Assembly: GCF_046154385.1 (NCBI RefSeq) | Contig: NZ_JBJXFW010000045.1 | Span: forward strand, 164,306-228,305 | Source of the DNA: Sphingorhabdus_B sp046154385 | GTDB taxonomy: Bacteria > Pseudomonadota > Alphaproteobacteria > Sphingomonadales > Sphingomonadaceae | Reading direction: 5' to 3' | DNA: 64,000 bases | Part shown: positions 1-8,558 of the stretch, piece after piece | Layout: each line of letters starts with the position of its first letter | Position numbering within the stretch: the stretch's first letter is position 1 | Program-made: the position numbers and the translations under genes | The notes under the pieces: model-generated | The model's input: only the letters and a program-made list of their open reading frames with translations | What the model was told of the DNA's origin: nothing | The model's database searches: none

Positions 1-2394
1 TATGCCGTCGGCGCTGCATTGATATTTGTCGCGGCGTTTTGGGCCGTTTTTGCCCGAAACCTTCCGGATGCTGACGCGCTGATCGAATATGAATCGCCTT
101 TGCCGACTGTCGTCCGCGATGTAAATGGGGAGCCTTTCCAAAGCTATGCGCGTGAACGCCGTGTACAATTGGAATATGCGGATTTTCCGCAGCTTTTGAT
201 CCGCGCGTATCTGGCTGCGGAAGACAAGACTTTTTTCAGCCATGGCGGCATCGACTATCCAGGCATAGCATCGGCCATATTTGCAAATATTTTTAGCAGC
301 GGGCGGTCACGCGGCGCGTCGACCATAACCCAGCAAGTCGCTAAGAACCTGCTTTTGACAAACGAGTATAGCTATACGCGTAAAGTTAAAGAGGCGATCC
401 TTGCCACGCGGATCGAAAGCGCCCTGACCAAGCCGCAAATTTTGTCGCTCTATTTGAATGAAATCGCGCTTGGGCGTCAATCATTTGGTGTCGAGGCTGC
501 AGCACAGGCCTATTTCGGTAAGAGCGTTGACCAATTGGTTCTGCACGAAATGGCATTTCTTGCCATCCTTCCCAAAGCGCCAGAACGCTACGGACGCGCT
601 AAGCACGTCGACGCAGCCATCACCCGTCGCAATTGGGTGCTGGGTGAAATGTTCGCCAATGGTTGGATTACAGAACAGCAATTGGCGCAGGCCCGCGCGC
701 AACCGCTTGGTTTGATCAAACAACGTGGCACAGGTTACAAAAATATCGGGGGCTATTTTACCGAAGAGGTACGCCGCCAGCTGATCGAAAAATTCGGTGA
801 AACCGATAAGGAAGGTCCGTATAGCGTCTATGCGGGCGGATTGTGGGTCCGCACGTCAATGAACCCTGAATATCAAAAGCTGACAACGCAAGCATTGCGC
901 GATGGATTGCTGCGGTACAATGCGGGCAAGGCGTGGAAAGCGAATATGGGCACAATTGATGTGTCAGACGATCTATGGGCATCGCGATTTGCATCGACCA
1001 ACATCAGTATTGATTACGCAAATTGGCGCGCAGCTGTCGCCTTGGGCAAAAACCGCGTGGGATTTGTCGACGGCAGCGTTGGGATATTGACCGGCGGTCC
1101 CGCAGCCATGCGGGCAGGTGACGTTATTGCAGTTGTTCCCAATGGTGGCAGCAGCTTTTCGGTTCGAACAGTCCCTGAAGTGGGTGGCGGAATGGTCGTG
1201 CAAAACCCGCTCAATGGCCGCGTTCTGGCCATTCAAGGCGGGTTTGACAACCGCATATCCAGTTTCAATCGCGCCACACAGGCGCAGCGTCAGCCTGGTT
1301 CGACCATCAAGCCCTTTGTATATGCAACCGCGCTCGACAATGGCATGACGCCTACATCGATTATTGTCGATGGACCCTATTGCGTGTGGCAAGGCGCATC
1401 GCTTGGACAAAAATGCTTCCGTAATTTCAGCGGTGGTGGTGCAGGGCCGCAAACCATGCGGTGGGGATTGGAACAGTCGCGGAACCTGATGACGGTTCGT
1501 GCGGCGGCGGATTCGGGAATGGACAATGTCACCGATACGTTTCGCGCCTTAAGTATCGGCGATTATCCCGATTATTTGTCATATGCTTTGGGTGCCGGTG
1601 AAACCACGGTTTTGAAAATGGTGACGGCCTATTCCATGCTGGTCAATCATGGGCGCGAATTGAAGCCGACGCTGATTGACTTTGTCCAGAACCGTAATGG
1701 CAAGGTCATCTTACCGGCAAAATGGAAACCATGCCGCAGATGCAGGGCAAAGGATTGGGATGGCAAGCCGATGCCGCGCTTTGTCGCAACCGGCAAACAG
1801 GTCATGGATCCGATAACGGCCTATCAAACGGTGCACATGCTGGAAGGCGTTATTCAGCGCGGTACGGCGACGATTTTACGTGATCTTGATCGTCCGCTTT
1901 TTGGGAAAACTGGGACGACGACCGGACCAACCAATGTCTGGTTCATCGGCGGTTCGCCGCATCTGGTGGCTGGGCTTTATCTTGGTTATGACCAACCGCG
2001 CAACATGGGCGGCTATGCCCAGGGCGGGTCGCTGGCCGCGCCCGTATTCAAGCAATTCGCGCGCACCGCTATGGCAGGAATGCCTAAAACACCCTTTGTT
2101 GCGCCTTATGGAACACGGCTGGTCCGCATCGATCGCAAAAGTGGAAAGCGCGTGTACGGATCATGGCCCGGTGATGATCCGAAAAGCGCCGTGATCTGGG
2201 AAGCGTTTAAGGCTGAAACGGAACCCAAGCGCTCCATCCGGCGCGAAGACCTTGAAGCACGCGGCGACAAGCCGAAGAAAAAGAATGCATCTGATACCGG
2301 CAACAACGCCAAACCCGGGGCAGTATCGCAAGGCCCAAGCGCCGGTACCAAGCGCGATCAGGAATTCATACAGCAAGACGGCGGGATTTATTAG
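1..2394 (+). CDS. mrcA: Penicillin-binding protein 1A (bifunctional murein synthase), 5' end cut by window
   Basis: Class A penicillin-binding protein that polymerises lipid II and cross-links peptidoglycan from the periplasmic face of the inner membrane. The reading frame is open to base 1, so the true start and part of the N-terminal membrane anchor lie outside. Counting from the TTG at 19, a glycosyltransferase GT51 domain comes first, with EDKTFFSHGG (catalytic Glu about residue 68) and the ITQQVAKN motif. The transpeptidase follows, with the SxxK nucleophile in PGSTIKPF (Ser about 428), an SRN triad and KTGTT (Lys about 630). The tail after residue 700 is Lys/Asp/Gly-rich and low complexity, as is common in alphaproteobacterial PBP1A. 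The family identification is secure; the symbol follows the E. coli orthologue. Confidence 0.95.
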   Translation, partial: YAVGAALIFVAAFWAVFARNLPDADALIEYESPLPTVVRDVNGEPFQSYARERRVQLEYADFPQLLIRAYLAAEDKTFFSHGGIDYPGIASAIFANIFSSGRSRGASTITQQVAKNLLLTNEYSYTRKVKEAILATRIESALTKPQILSLYLNEIALGRQSFGVEAAAQAYFGKSVDQLVLHEMAFLAILPKAPERYGRAKHVDAAITRRNWVLGEMFANGWITEQQLAQARAQPLGLIKQRGTGYKNIGGYFTEEVRRQLIEKFGETDKEGPYSVYAGGLWVRTSMNPEYQKLTTQALRDGLLRYNAGKAWKANMGTIDVSDDLWASRFASTNISIDYANWRAAVALGKNRVGFVDGSVGILTGGPAAMRAGDVIAVVPNGGSSFSVRTVPEVGGGMVVQNPLNGRVLAIQGGFDNRISSFNRATQAQRQPGSTIKPFVYATALDNGMTPTSIIVDGPYCVWQGASLGQKCFRNFSGGGAGPQTMRWGLEQSRNLMTVRAAADSGMDNVTDTFRALSIGDYPDYLSYALGAGETTVLKMVTAYSMLVNHGRELKPTLIDFVQNRNGKVILPAKWKPCRRCRAKDWDGKPMPRFVATGKQVMDPITAYQTVHMLEGVIQRGTATILRDLDRPLFGKTGTTTGPTNVWFIGGSPHLVAGLYLGYDQPRNMGGYAQGGSLAAPVFKQFARTAMAGMPKTPFVAPYGTRLVRIDRKSGKRVYGSWPGDDPKSAVIWEAFKAETEPKRSIRREDLEARGDKPKKKNASDTGNNAKPGAVSQGPSAGTKRDQEFIQQDGGIY

Positions 2395-2441
2395 GGTAAG
2401 GTCACAAAATCCCGTCGTAAATGCTGGTCTACGTTAAAAAT

Positions 2442-2999
2442 CTAAAACTTCACCTCCGGCGCGGCGCTTATTGTTGGGCGTTCTTCTGCGCCGAGTTCCC
2501 AGAAATTTTGTTCGTTAAAGCCGAATGCCCCTGCGAAAAGGACAGCGGGGAATGCTTCGCGCGCGCCGTTATAGTCCGCCGTGACTGCATTATAGGCGCG
2601 GCGTGATGCGGCGAGCTTGTCTTCGACATCGGACAGTTCATGCTGCAAAGTCTGAAAATTCTCGTTTGCTTTCAGGTCCGGGTAATTTTCGGCCAGCGCA
2701 AAAAGGCTTTTTAATGCGCCTGACAAGCCGTTTTCTGCGGCAGCGGCGGCGGCAGGGTTGGAAGCGCCTAACGCAGAATTGCGTGCGGATATCACCGCAT
2801 CAAGTGTCGATTTTTCGTGCGCGGCATAGCCTTGAACGGTGTTGACCAGATTGGGAATAAGGTCGTGCCGTTGTCGCAATTGGGCGTCGATGTCGGCCCA
2901 GCCTTGCCGTACATTTTGACGCAGGCCCACCAGCCGGTTGTAAATCAATACGGCAATCAGCCCCAAAAAAACGACAATGCCAATAATTACCAAACCCAT
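2442..2999 (-). CDS. lemA: LemA family protein
   Basis: Small membrane-anchored LemA protein of about 185 residues; the function of the family is unresolved. It opens with one hydrophobic segment (residues 2-22, GLVIIGIVVFLGLIAVLIY), then a helical domain carrying the family signature: RQGWADIDAQLRQRHDLIPN, a VQGYAAHE stretch and an EN(F)QTLQHELSDVEDKLA helix. The frame extends 24 codons further upstream, but the ATG at 2999 is chosen because GGGGGAG sits just before it and the protein then begins with its membrane segment. It is divergent from the DUF3137 gene at 3062 with about 60 bp between starts; this pairing recurs in alphaproteobacteria and suggests a shared envelope role (inference). 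Confidence 0.9.
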   Translation of the reverse strand: MGLVIIGIVVFLGLIAVLIYNRLVGLRQNVRQGWADIDAQLRQRHDLIPNLVNTVQGYAAHEKSTLDAVISARNSALGASNPAAAAAAENGLSGALKSLFALAENYPDLKANENFQTLQHELSDVEDKLAASRRAYNAVTADYNGAREAFPAVLFAGAFGFNEQNFWELGAEERPTISAAPEVKF

Positions 3000-3061
3000 C
3001 GCTTTACTCCCCCTTTTGCGGTCGATAGCATTGGATATCACGGGGGAAGGGGAAAGCAAAG

Positions 3062-3991
3062 ATGATAGCATTGCCTGATGTCGACACTCTAATGGCGGGT
3101 AGCTTGCAGGACCGGCTGGATTCCTTGGTTGCAGATCGGGCCAAGGCCAAGGAAAAAATGATCTGGACTGGCGCAGGCGGCATTGTCGCGGCGATTTTGG
3201 TCGGGTTCATTTTCTATACGTTTGGGCTTGAGGAAATCGGCTATTTCGCGGCCACGGTTGTCGGTGGCGGAGCGTTGGCGTGGGCCAGCAATATTCGGCA
3301 ACAGATGATCGATTCCCTGAAACATGAGATGAACGGCGCGCTCGCCCGCAGTTTGCAGGTAGACTATTCGGTCTCCGCATTTTCAGGGCAGGAATTTGAA
3401 AACGCCCGCACCTATGGCCTGTTGCCAACCTATGACGATAAATATTTGCAGGACCAATGGCATGGGTCAATCGATGGCACGGATTTCCTCTTATACGAAG
3501 CCAAGCTGACCGAGGAACAGGGTTCGGGCAAGAACCGGCGGACCGTGACCAAATTCGAGGGCGTTGTGCTGCGGTTCCAGTTTGCGCGGCCCTTTCTGGG
3601 AACGACGCTGGTCCGCCGCGACGGGTTCAAGATCACCCTGTTTGGCGACAATAAAACCTATAACGGCGAGACGCTGGAGCGGATCAAGATGGTCGATCCC
3701 CGGTTCGAAGATGCCTTTGATGTCTATGGCACCGACCAGGTTGAGGCCCGCTATCTGGTGCACCCGGCCTATTGCGAGCGTCTGATCGAAATGGAGCAGG
3801 AATTTGAGGGGGACAAATTGGCGGCGCTGTTTTTGGGCGGTGACCTGATCGTCACCTTGCACACAGGCAATATGTTTGAAAGCGCAACGCTGAGTCCCAA
3901 ACGCGACCGTGAATTGCTGGGTAAGACTATCGCGCAATTCGGTTCGATCACGAAATTGGTCAAACTACTGAACGAGAGGCCGCGGCATTAG
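3062..3991 (+). CDS. DUF3137 domain-containing membrane protein
   Basis: Protein of 309 residues. A basic N-terminal helix (about residues 10-40) is followed by two closely spaced hydrophobic segments (about residues 40-80, including GGIVAAILVGFIFYTFGL and FAATVVGGGALAWA). The soluble remainder contains LYEAKLTEEQGSGKNRRTVTK and a FEGVVLRFQF stretch that fit DUF3137. The biochemical activity of the family is not known. The start is preceded by a purine-rich GGGGGAAGGGGAAAG stretch. The gene is divergent from lemA and shares a 62-bp intergenic region with it, so co-regulation is plausible. It is followed 70 bp later by prfB on the same strand. Confidence 0.85.
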   Translation: MIALPDVDTLMAGSLQDRLDSLVADRAKAKEKMIWTGAGGIVAAILVGFIFYTFGLEEIGYFAATVVGGGALAWASNIRQQMIDSLKHEMNGALARSLQVDYSVSAFSGQEFENARTYGLLPTYDDKYLQDQWHGSIDGTDFLLYEAKLTEEQGSGKNRRTVTKFEGVVLRFQFARPFLGTTLVRRDGFKITLFGDNKTYNGETLERIKMVDPRFEDAFDVYGTDQVEARYLVHPAYCERLIEMEQEFEGDKLAALFLGGDLIVTLHTGNMFESATLSPKRDRELLGKTIAQFGSITKLVKLLNERPRH

Positions 3992-4061
3992 CTCCCTTTG
4001 ACTTGGGCTGCTAATCGGCTAAAGGCCGCCAACCTGATTTCATTCCCTTTGGAGTTTCCCC

Positions 4062-5189
4062 ATGCGCGCCGACGCAGAAGGCTATGTTGCCCGCATTGAT
4101 GCTGCCCTTAATCTCGTCAAGATGTCGCTTGATTGGGACCGCGCACTGCGTCGCCTAGACGAGTTGAACGCCAAGGTCGAAGATCCAACGTTGTGGGACA
4201 ATCCCAAGGCGGCCGAAGAAGTGATGCGCGAACGCCGCCGTCTGGATGCGGCCATCGCCACCGTGCGCGAAATTGACGCCGACAAAAGCGGCACCGTCGA
4301 ATTGATCGAACTCGCGGAAATGGAAGGCGATACGGCCCTCGGCGACGAAGGTGCTGCTTCGCTCAAGGCTTTGGCGGACCGTGCCGACAGGGACAAGGTC
4401 TCGGCCCTTTTGTCGGGCGAAGCCGACGGCAACGATACATTTATCGAAATCCACGCAGGCGCAGGTGGCACCGAAAGCCAGGATTGGGCCGAAATGCTAC
4501 AGCGCATGTACTACCGCTGGGCGGAACAGCGTGGCTACAAAGTCGAAATGGTCGATTATCAGGCCGGCGACCAAGCAGGCATCAAGTCCGCCACCATGCT
4601 GGTGAAGGGCGAAAACGCCTATGGCTATGCCAAGACCGAAAGCGGCGTGCACCGTCTCGTCCGCATTTCGCCTTATGACAGCGCGGCCAAGCGGCACACC
4701 AGCTTTTCCAGCGTCTGGGTCTATCCCGTCATCGACGACAATATCGATATCGAAATCAACGAAGGTGATCTGAAAATAGACACCTATCGCGCCTCAGGTG
4801 CCGGCGGCCAGCACGTCAACACCACCGATTCCGCCGTCCGGATTACCCACAAGCCATCGGGAATTGTGGTGGCCAGCCAGAACGACCGAAGCCAGCACAA
4901 AAACCGTGCCACCGCCATGGGTATGTTGAAGGCGCGGCTTTACGAGGCGGAATTGCGCAAGCGGGAGGAGGTCGCGTCGGGCGAATATGCGGCCAAGACC
5001 GAAATTGGATGGGGACACCAGATCCGGTCCTATGTGTTGCAACCCTATCAGATGGTCAAAGACCTGCGCACCGGCGTCACTTCACCGACGCCATCCGACG
5101 TGCTTGACGGCGACCTCGACAGCTTCATCGCAGCCGCGCTAGCGCAGCGTGTGACGGGCGAGGCGGTAGCTGTTGAGGATGTGGATTAG
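4062..5189 (+). CDS. prfB: Peptide chain release factor 2
   Basis: Class I release factor reading UGA and UAA; 375 residues, normal for the family. The peptidyl-tRNA hydrolysis motif GGQ is at residues 248-250 in RASGAGGQHVNTTDSAVRITH. The stop-codon recognition tripeptide is SPY at 203-205 (RISPYDSAAKRH) rather than the E. coli SPF, a variant I believe is common in alphaproteobacteria. The frame is continuous from the ATG, so the programmed +1 frameshift used in E. coli prfB is absent; UGA-dependent autoregulation by that route is not expected. GGAG precedes the ATG. The gene ends before a strong hairpin shared with the convergent gene at 5285. Confidence 0.96.
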   Translation: MRADAEGYVARIDAALNLVKMSLDWDRALRRLDELNAKVEDPTLWDNPKAAEEVMRERRRLDAAIATVREIDADKSGTVELIELAEMEGDTALGDEGAASLKALADRADRDKVSALLSGEADGNDTFIEIHAGAGGTESQDWAEMLQRMYYRWAEQRGYKVEMVDYQAGDQAGIKSATMLVKGENAYGYAKTESGVHRLVRISPYDSAAKRHTSFSSVWVYPVIDDNIDIEINEGDLKIDTYRASGAGGQHVNTTDSAVRITHKPSGIVVASQNDRSQHKNRATAMGMLKARLYEAELRKREEVASGEYAAKTEIGWGHQIRSYVLQPYQMVKDLRTGVTSPTPSDVLDGDLDSFIAAALAQRVTGEAVAVEDVD

Positions 5190-5238
5190 AAAATAGACGT
5201 GCAGGCGTCTATGCTTACGCTGCTGCTTACAAATAAAA

Positions 5239-5265
5239 TGGACAGTCCCGTTTGAGGACTGTCCA
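5239..5265. terminator. Hairpin terminator between convergent genes
   Basis: An 11-bp perfect stem, ATGGACAGTCC paired with GGACTGTCCAT, with a short loop and AT-rich flanks. It lies between the ends of prfB and the convergent exported-protein gene and probably terminates both. Its stem contains the GGACAGTCC / GGACTGTCC cores of the large repeat family found further right, so it may be a relic or relative of that family. Confidence 0.65.
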
Positions 5266-5284
5266 TAATTTAAAACATCAAAAA

Positions 5285-5914
5285 TCAGTTTGTTGCAGGA
5301 GCGACCGCAGCGGTTGCTTCAACTGGGGCAGGTGCAGCAACCTCAACAGGAGCAGGTGCGACCGTGAAGACGATATCTTCATCGATGAACGCGCTGATCT
5401 GGCCGCCTGCAGGGATGCGGGCGCTGGTGCCGGTCACAAAAAAGCCCACAACCGGAACAAATGCAACGGCTGCAACAACACCTGCGGTTCCTGTTACGCC
5501 CTTGTCATCAAATGCGCCCGACATCCGGACGGTCCGACCATTGAGTGTCATGTTCAACACGCGGCCTTCCAATTTGCCAGATTTTCCCCACATGCCCTTG
5601 TTGCGAACGGCGGTCAGTTCACCGACAACAGGTGTGCCTTTTGGTATTACAGTCACGCCGTCAACGACAACATTTTCAGCGACTTCCAAACGAGGGCGAT
5701 CACCGACTTTGGATGCTTTGTCTTCGGTTGTGATTTCGTGAAGAAACTGAACGCGTACTTGGGCTCCGCCCCGGACCACTCGGGTCGATGCATCAGGGCC
5801 TGGTTCCGATACCATCGGCTTGACTGTAACAGTCGTTGCAGGTGCGGATGATTGTGCGATTGCAAATTGCGGCACTGCCGTTGCAAGCAAGCCGATAAGA
5901 ACCAGTTTTTTCAT
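5285..5914 (-). CDS. Exported hypothetical protein with Pro/Ala-rich tail
   Basis: Protein of 209 residues with a clear Sec signal peptide: MKK, a hydrophobic core, and likely cleavage after AIA-Q near residue 20. The mature part has an all-beta look, with VVDGVTVIPKGTPVVGELTAV, a GRTVRMSGAFDDKG stretch and a hydrophobic segment AGVVAAVAFVPVVGFFVTG (about residues 140-160), then a C-terminal APAPVEVAAPAPVEA repeat. I do not recognise a named family. Similar 'cargo capacity then promise of a GTP-x-VxGxL' segments occur in envelope proteins, but no function should be assigned. GGGGAGGG precedes the ATG. The gene is monocistronic and faces prfB across a shared hairpin. Confidence 0.75.
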   Translation of the reverse strand: MKKLVLIGLLATAVPQFAIAQSSAPATTVTVKPMVSEPGPDASTRVVRGGAQVRVQFLHEITTEDKASKVGDRPRLEVAENVVVDGVTVIPKGTPVVGELTAVRNKGMWGKSGKLEGRVLNMTLNGRTVRMSGAFDDKGVTGTAGVVAAVAFVPVVGFFVTGTSARIPAGGQISAFIDEDIVFTVAPAPVEVAAPAPVEATAAVAPATN

Positions 5915-6228
5915 AGATATGCCCTCCCCATTTGATTGAAGGAGTTAAGCAGAGGATGTCCGTTAGGCAAGTAAAATTACTTAAGTTGCGGCACTTTTCG
6001 AATATATTTGATCATCTGATCTTTAACTTCAAATATAAAGATAGTAACACTATCCTATAATTCTATGCACTGCATTTTTTATTGAGGTCGAGCCGCAATA
6101 ATATTCCATCAGGTTGGGTGCCGAATAAAAATGCACAAATTTGTAAAATGATGTCACATTCTCTAACTGCATATTAACCATTATAGTCCTAGGAACGTGG
6201 CGGAATCAGCGCGTTTAGGACCGACTTC
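5915..6228. other. AT-rich divergent intergenic region
   Basis: A 314-base stretch, clearly more AT-rich than its neighbours, between the divergently transcribed exported protein and the chemoreceptor. It probably holds both promoters. I see no convincing gene, RNA or operator in it. Confidence 0.5.
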
Positions 6229-7494
6229 ATGAATAGAATAATGCGAAGTGAAGAACGCGAAGACGACTCGCGCTTATTTGTTCGCCCATCCGACTCTTTG
6301 CGGGATACTCTCGAGGTATTTCGGGTCAACCGGGCGATGCGTCTTTTGGCGGTTGTCGATGAAGATGAAACTCCCGTCGGGGTCATTCGCGAAATCGATA
6401 TTCGCGACCTGCTGTTCAATCCATTCGGTCATGCGTTAATGTCAAATCCCGGTTTTGGAAATGACATTACCGGATTGATTAAAGACTGTGCGGTTGCCGA
6501 ATATGATCGGGACAGCGCCGGTATGATCGAAATTTTCTCGCGATACCCGGACAGCCCCGGCCTTGTTTTGGTGGACGGGAAAAAGTTCAGGCAAACGTTG
6601 AGCGGCGACCGGTTATTGGAACTATTGGCACGAGGCAGAATTGCGCGTGCGGAACAGATTACCCAATATGGGCAAGAATTTACCCGGCAGATACTGGAAC
6701 TGTCGGGCATGATTTCACAAACCGCGATCGAGGTGAACAGCCTGTCGGATTCGCTCGGTGCCCAGGCTCAAGAAATGACCAACGCGGCGCATAATGTCGC
6801 TACGGGGGCCGCGCAATCGTCTATGGGTTTGCAAGATGTCAACGAACGGGGACGCAACCTCGCAAAAGCGCTGGAACAACTTGCGGTTGCCGCATCAGAA
6901 GCGAAAATGGTTCGGACCCGGACAAGATATGTAATAGACGCGGCCGAGCCCCAGATGAAGGCCTTGGCCAAAAGCGGCGACGAAATTGGCGGAATTATCG
7001 ATGTGATCCACAAGTTCGGCAAGCAGACCAATTTTCTGGCTCTAAACGCGCAAATAGAGGCCGTTCGGCAAGATTCCGATAACCACGGCTTCGTCGCCGT
7101 GGCGAGTGAAATCAAGCAGCTCGCAAATCAAACAAAAAACTCGGCACAAGAAGTTGCGCAGAAAGCAGGAAGAATTGGTCGAACCGTTAATCAGGTTATG
7201 ACCGGCCATGGCGAAATTGTAGAGGCAATGGAGCAGATCAGCGCAATATCCGAACAAATCGACACAGCGGTAGTCGAGCAAAGTGCGACCAGTCTGGTCA
7301 TTGCAGGCTTTGTCGAGCAAGCTGCAGACGCAACGTCCGACATAAGTGCGCGGGCCAATGATATTGGTGCGCGCGCCAGTCAGGTTCATGCCAATGCAGG
7401 CGAACTCGCGCGGGTATCGGCCTTGTTGCTATCTTCCGCCAAGGATATTAGTGAGCACAGCCGTTCATTCGTAAGCTCCATTCAATATGCATGA
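6229..7494 (+). CDS. Soluble methyl-accepting chemotaxis protein with N-terminal CBS-like sensor
   Basis: Chemoreceptor of 421 residues with no membrane segment, so probably cytoplasmic. Residues about 12-125 resemble a tandem CBS unit: a RLFVRPSDSLRDTLEVFRV start, LAVVDEDETPVGVIREIDI, then a second LVLVDGKKFRQTLSGD unit. The rest is a long coiled coil ending in the MCP signalling hairpin, with its tip near residues 262-285 (FGKQTNFLALNAQIEAVR followed by GFVAVASEIKQLANQT). The tip keeps the QTN-LALNA-IEA-R core that contacts CheA/CheW. There is no HAMP domain. CBS modules usually bind adenine nucleotides, so energy sensing is a reasonable guess. AGGA lies upstream of the ATG. No che genes are in the window. 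Confidence 0.85.
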   Translation: MNRIMRSEEREDDSRLFVRPSDSLRDTLEVFRVNRAMRLLAVVDEDETPVGVIREIDIRDLLFNPFGHALMSNPGFGNDITGLIKDCAVAEYDRDSAGMIEIFSRYPDSPGLVLVDGKKFRQTLSGDRLLELLARGRIARAEQITQYGQEFTRQILELSGMISQTAIEVNSLSDSLGAQAQEMTNAAHNVATGAAQSSMGLQDVNERGRNLAKALEQLAVAASEAKMVRTRTRYVIDAAEPQMKALAKSGDEIGGIIDVIHKFGKQTNFLALNAQIEAVRQDSDNHGFVAVASEIKQLANQTKNSAQEVAQKAGRIGRTVNQVMTGHGEIVEAMEQISAISEQIDTAVVEQSATSLVIAGFVEQAADATSDISARANDIGARASQVHANAGELARVSALLLSSAKDISEHSRSFVSSIQYA

Positions 7495-7614
7495 CGCGAT
7501 CGCGATAATGGGTTCCAATCTATCTAACCACGGCGCGGAACGGCTGAGACAAGGGCTGCTCTGTTATGGAGTTTGGGCATAAACTTATCCTGTAAAAAAT
7601 TATCGAATGGATTG

Positions 7615-8397
7615 TTACCCGCCCGGAGACGCTGCCGAACCGGCCAATAAACCGCCATCTAAATGGACCTCGCTGCCGGTCATAAAAGTGGCATCATCCG
7701 ACGCAAGCATCAGGGCGATAGCGGCCACTTCTTCGACTGTGCCGAACCGCTTTAGCGGCGTATCGGCGACCATTGCCGCCTTGCGTTCTTCCAGGTCCGG
7801 ACCATCGCCGATCAATGCTTCCCACATTGGGGTCAAGATGGCAGCCGGATGGATCGAGTTGCAGCGGATGTTGAGACCCTGTTGCGCGCAATAGAGCGCG
7901 ACGGATTTGCTGTGATTGCGAATGGCGGCCTTGGACGAGGCATAGGCGGCCGCGCCCGGTATGCCGACAAGGCCGGAGCGGGACGACATATTGATGATTG
8001 AGCCAGCCCCCTTTGCCCGCATTGCGCCAATCGCATAGCGGCATCCCAAAAAGGTGCCATCGAGGTTCACCGCATGGACACGGTGCCATTCGGCCAAGCT
8101 GGCGTGTTCGGGGTCGTGCGGGCCGGGGCTGTCTTCGAACCCGGTGATCCCGGCATTATTGACGACAATGTCGATTTCGGGAATTGCGCTGGCCAGATTC
8201 TGCCAATCTGCTTCGGATGCGACGTCGAGCCGGAAAAAGCGGCCGCCGATTTCTGCGGCGAGGGTCGAACCTGCTTTGGTGTCGATATCGCCAACAATGA
8301 CATGGGCGCCTTCCTCGGCAAAGCGTCTGGCGATGGCCGCGCCAATTCCGCGCGCGCCGCCCGTGACGAGGGCGGATTTGTTCTGTAATTTGGGCAT
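7615..8397 (-). CDS. Short-chain dehydrogenase/reductase (SDR)
   Basis: Classical SDR of 260 residues. The nucleotide-binding motif GGARGIG is at residues 13-19 and an acidic residue follows the second strand (VGDID, Asp37), favouring NAD(H). NNAG is at 80-83, and the catalytic Ser139, Tyr152 and Lys156 are present (MSSRSG, YASSK). The C-terminal LDGG motif is typical. The frame runs 13 codons further upstream, but the ATG at 8397 is preferred because it follows ACAGGAT and starts just before the Rossmann fold. The substrate cannot be read from sequence; similarity is to hydroxysteroid/cyclic alcohol type SDRs. It diverges from acs. Confidence 0.88.
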   Translation of the reverse strand: MPKLQNKSALVTGGARGIGAAIARRFAEEGAHVIVGDIDTKAGSTLAAEIGGRFFRLDVASEADWQNLASAIPEIDIVVNNAGITGFEDSPGPHDPEHASLAEWHRVHAVNLDGTFLGCRYAIGAMRAKGAGSIINMSSRSGLVGIPGAAAYASSKAAIRNHSKSVALYCAQQGLNIRCNSIHPAAILTPMWEALIGDGPDLEERKAAMVADTPLKRFGTVEEVAAIALMLASDDATFMTGSEVHLDGGLLAGSAASPGG

Positions 8398-8558
8398 AGG
8401 GTTATCCTGTAGAATGGACTTCAAGGCGAACGTCATGCTGAATCTGGTTCAGACCGACGGACGTTATTTCGAAAGGCGTTCTGCTCTTTACCCTTGAATC
8501 ACCGGACATACTCCACTTAAGCAGGATGCAGCATAAGGCCCAGCGCAGGAGAGAGCAA

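Noticed and set aside
4062..4200. Programmed frameshift in prfB
   Set aside because: The frame is continuous from the ATG and no in-frame UGA slippery site is present.
4668..4676. SPY instead of SPF in release factor 2
   Set aside because: I believe it is the common alphaproteobacterial form, so not unusual.
8433..8452. CTGAATCTGGTTCAG hairpin between SDR and acs
   Set aside because: A short, degraded relative of the CCCTGAAC-type repeats; too weak to annotate on its own.
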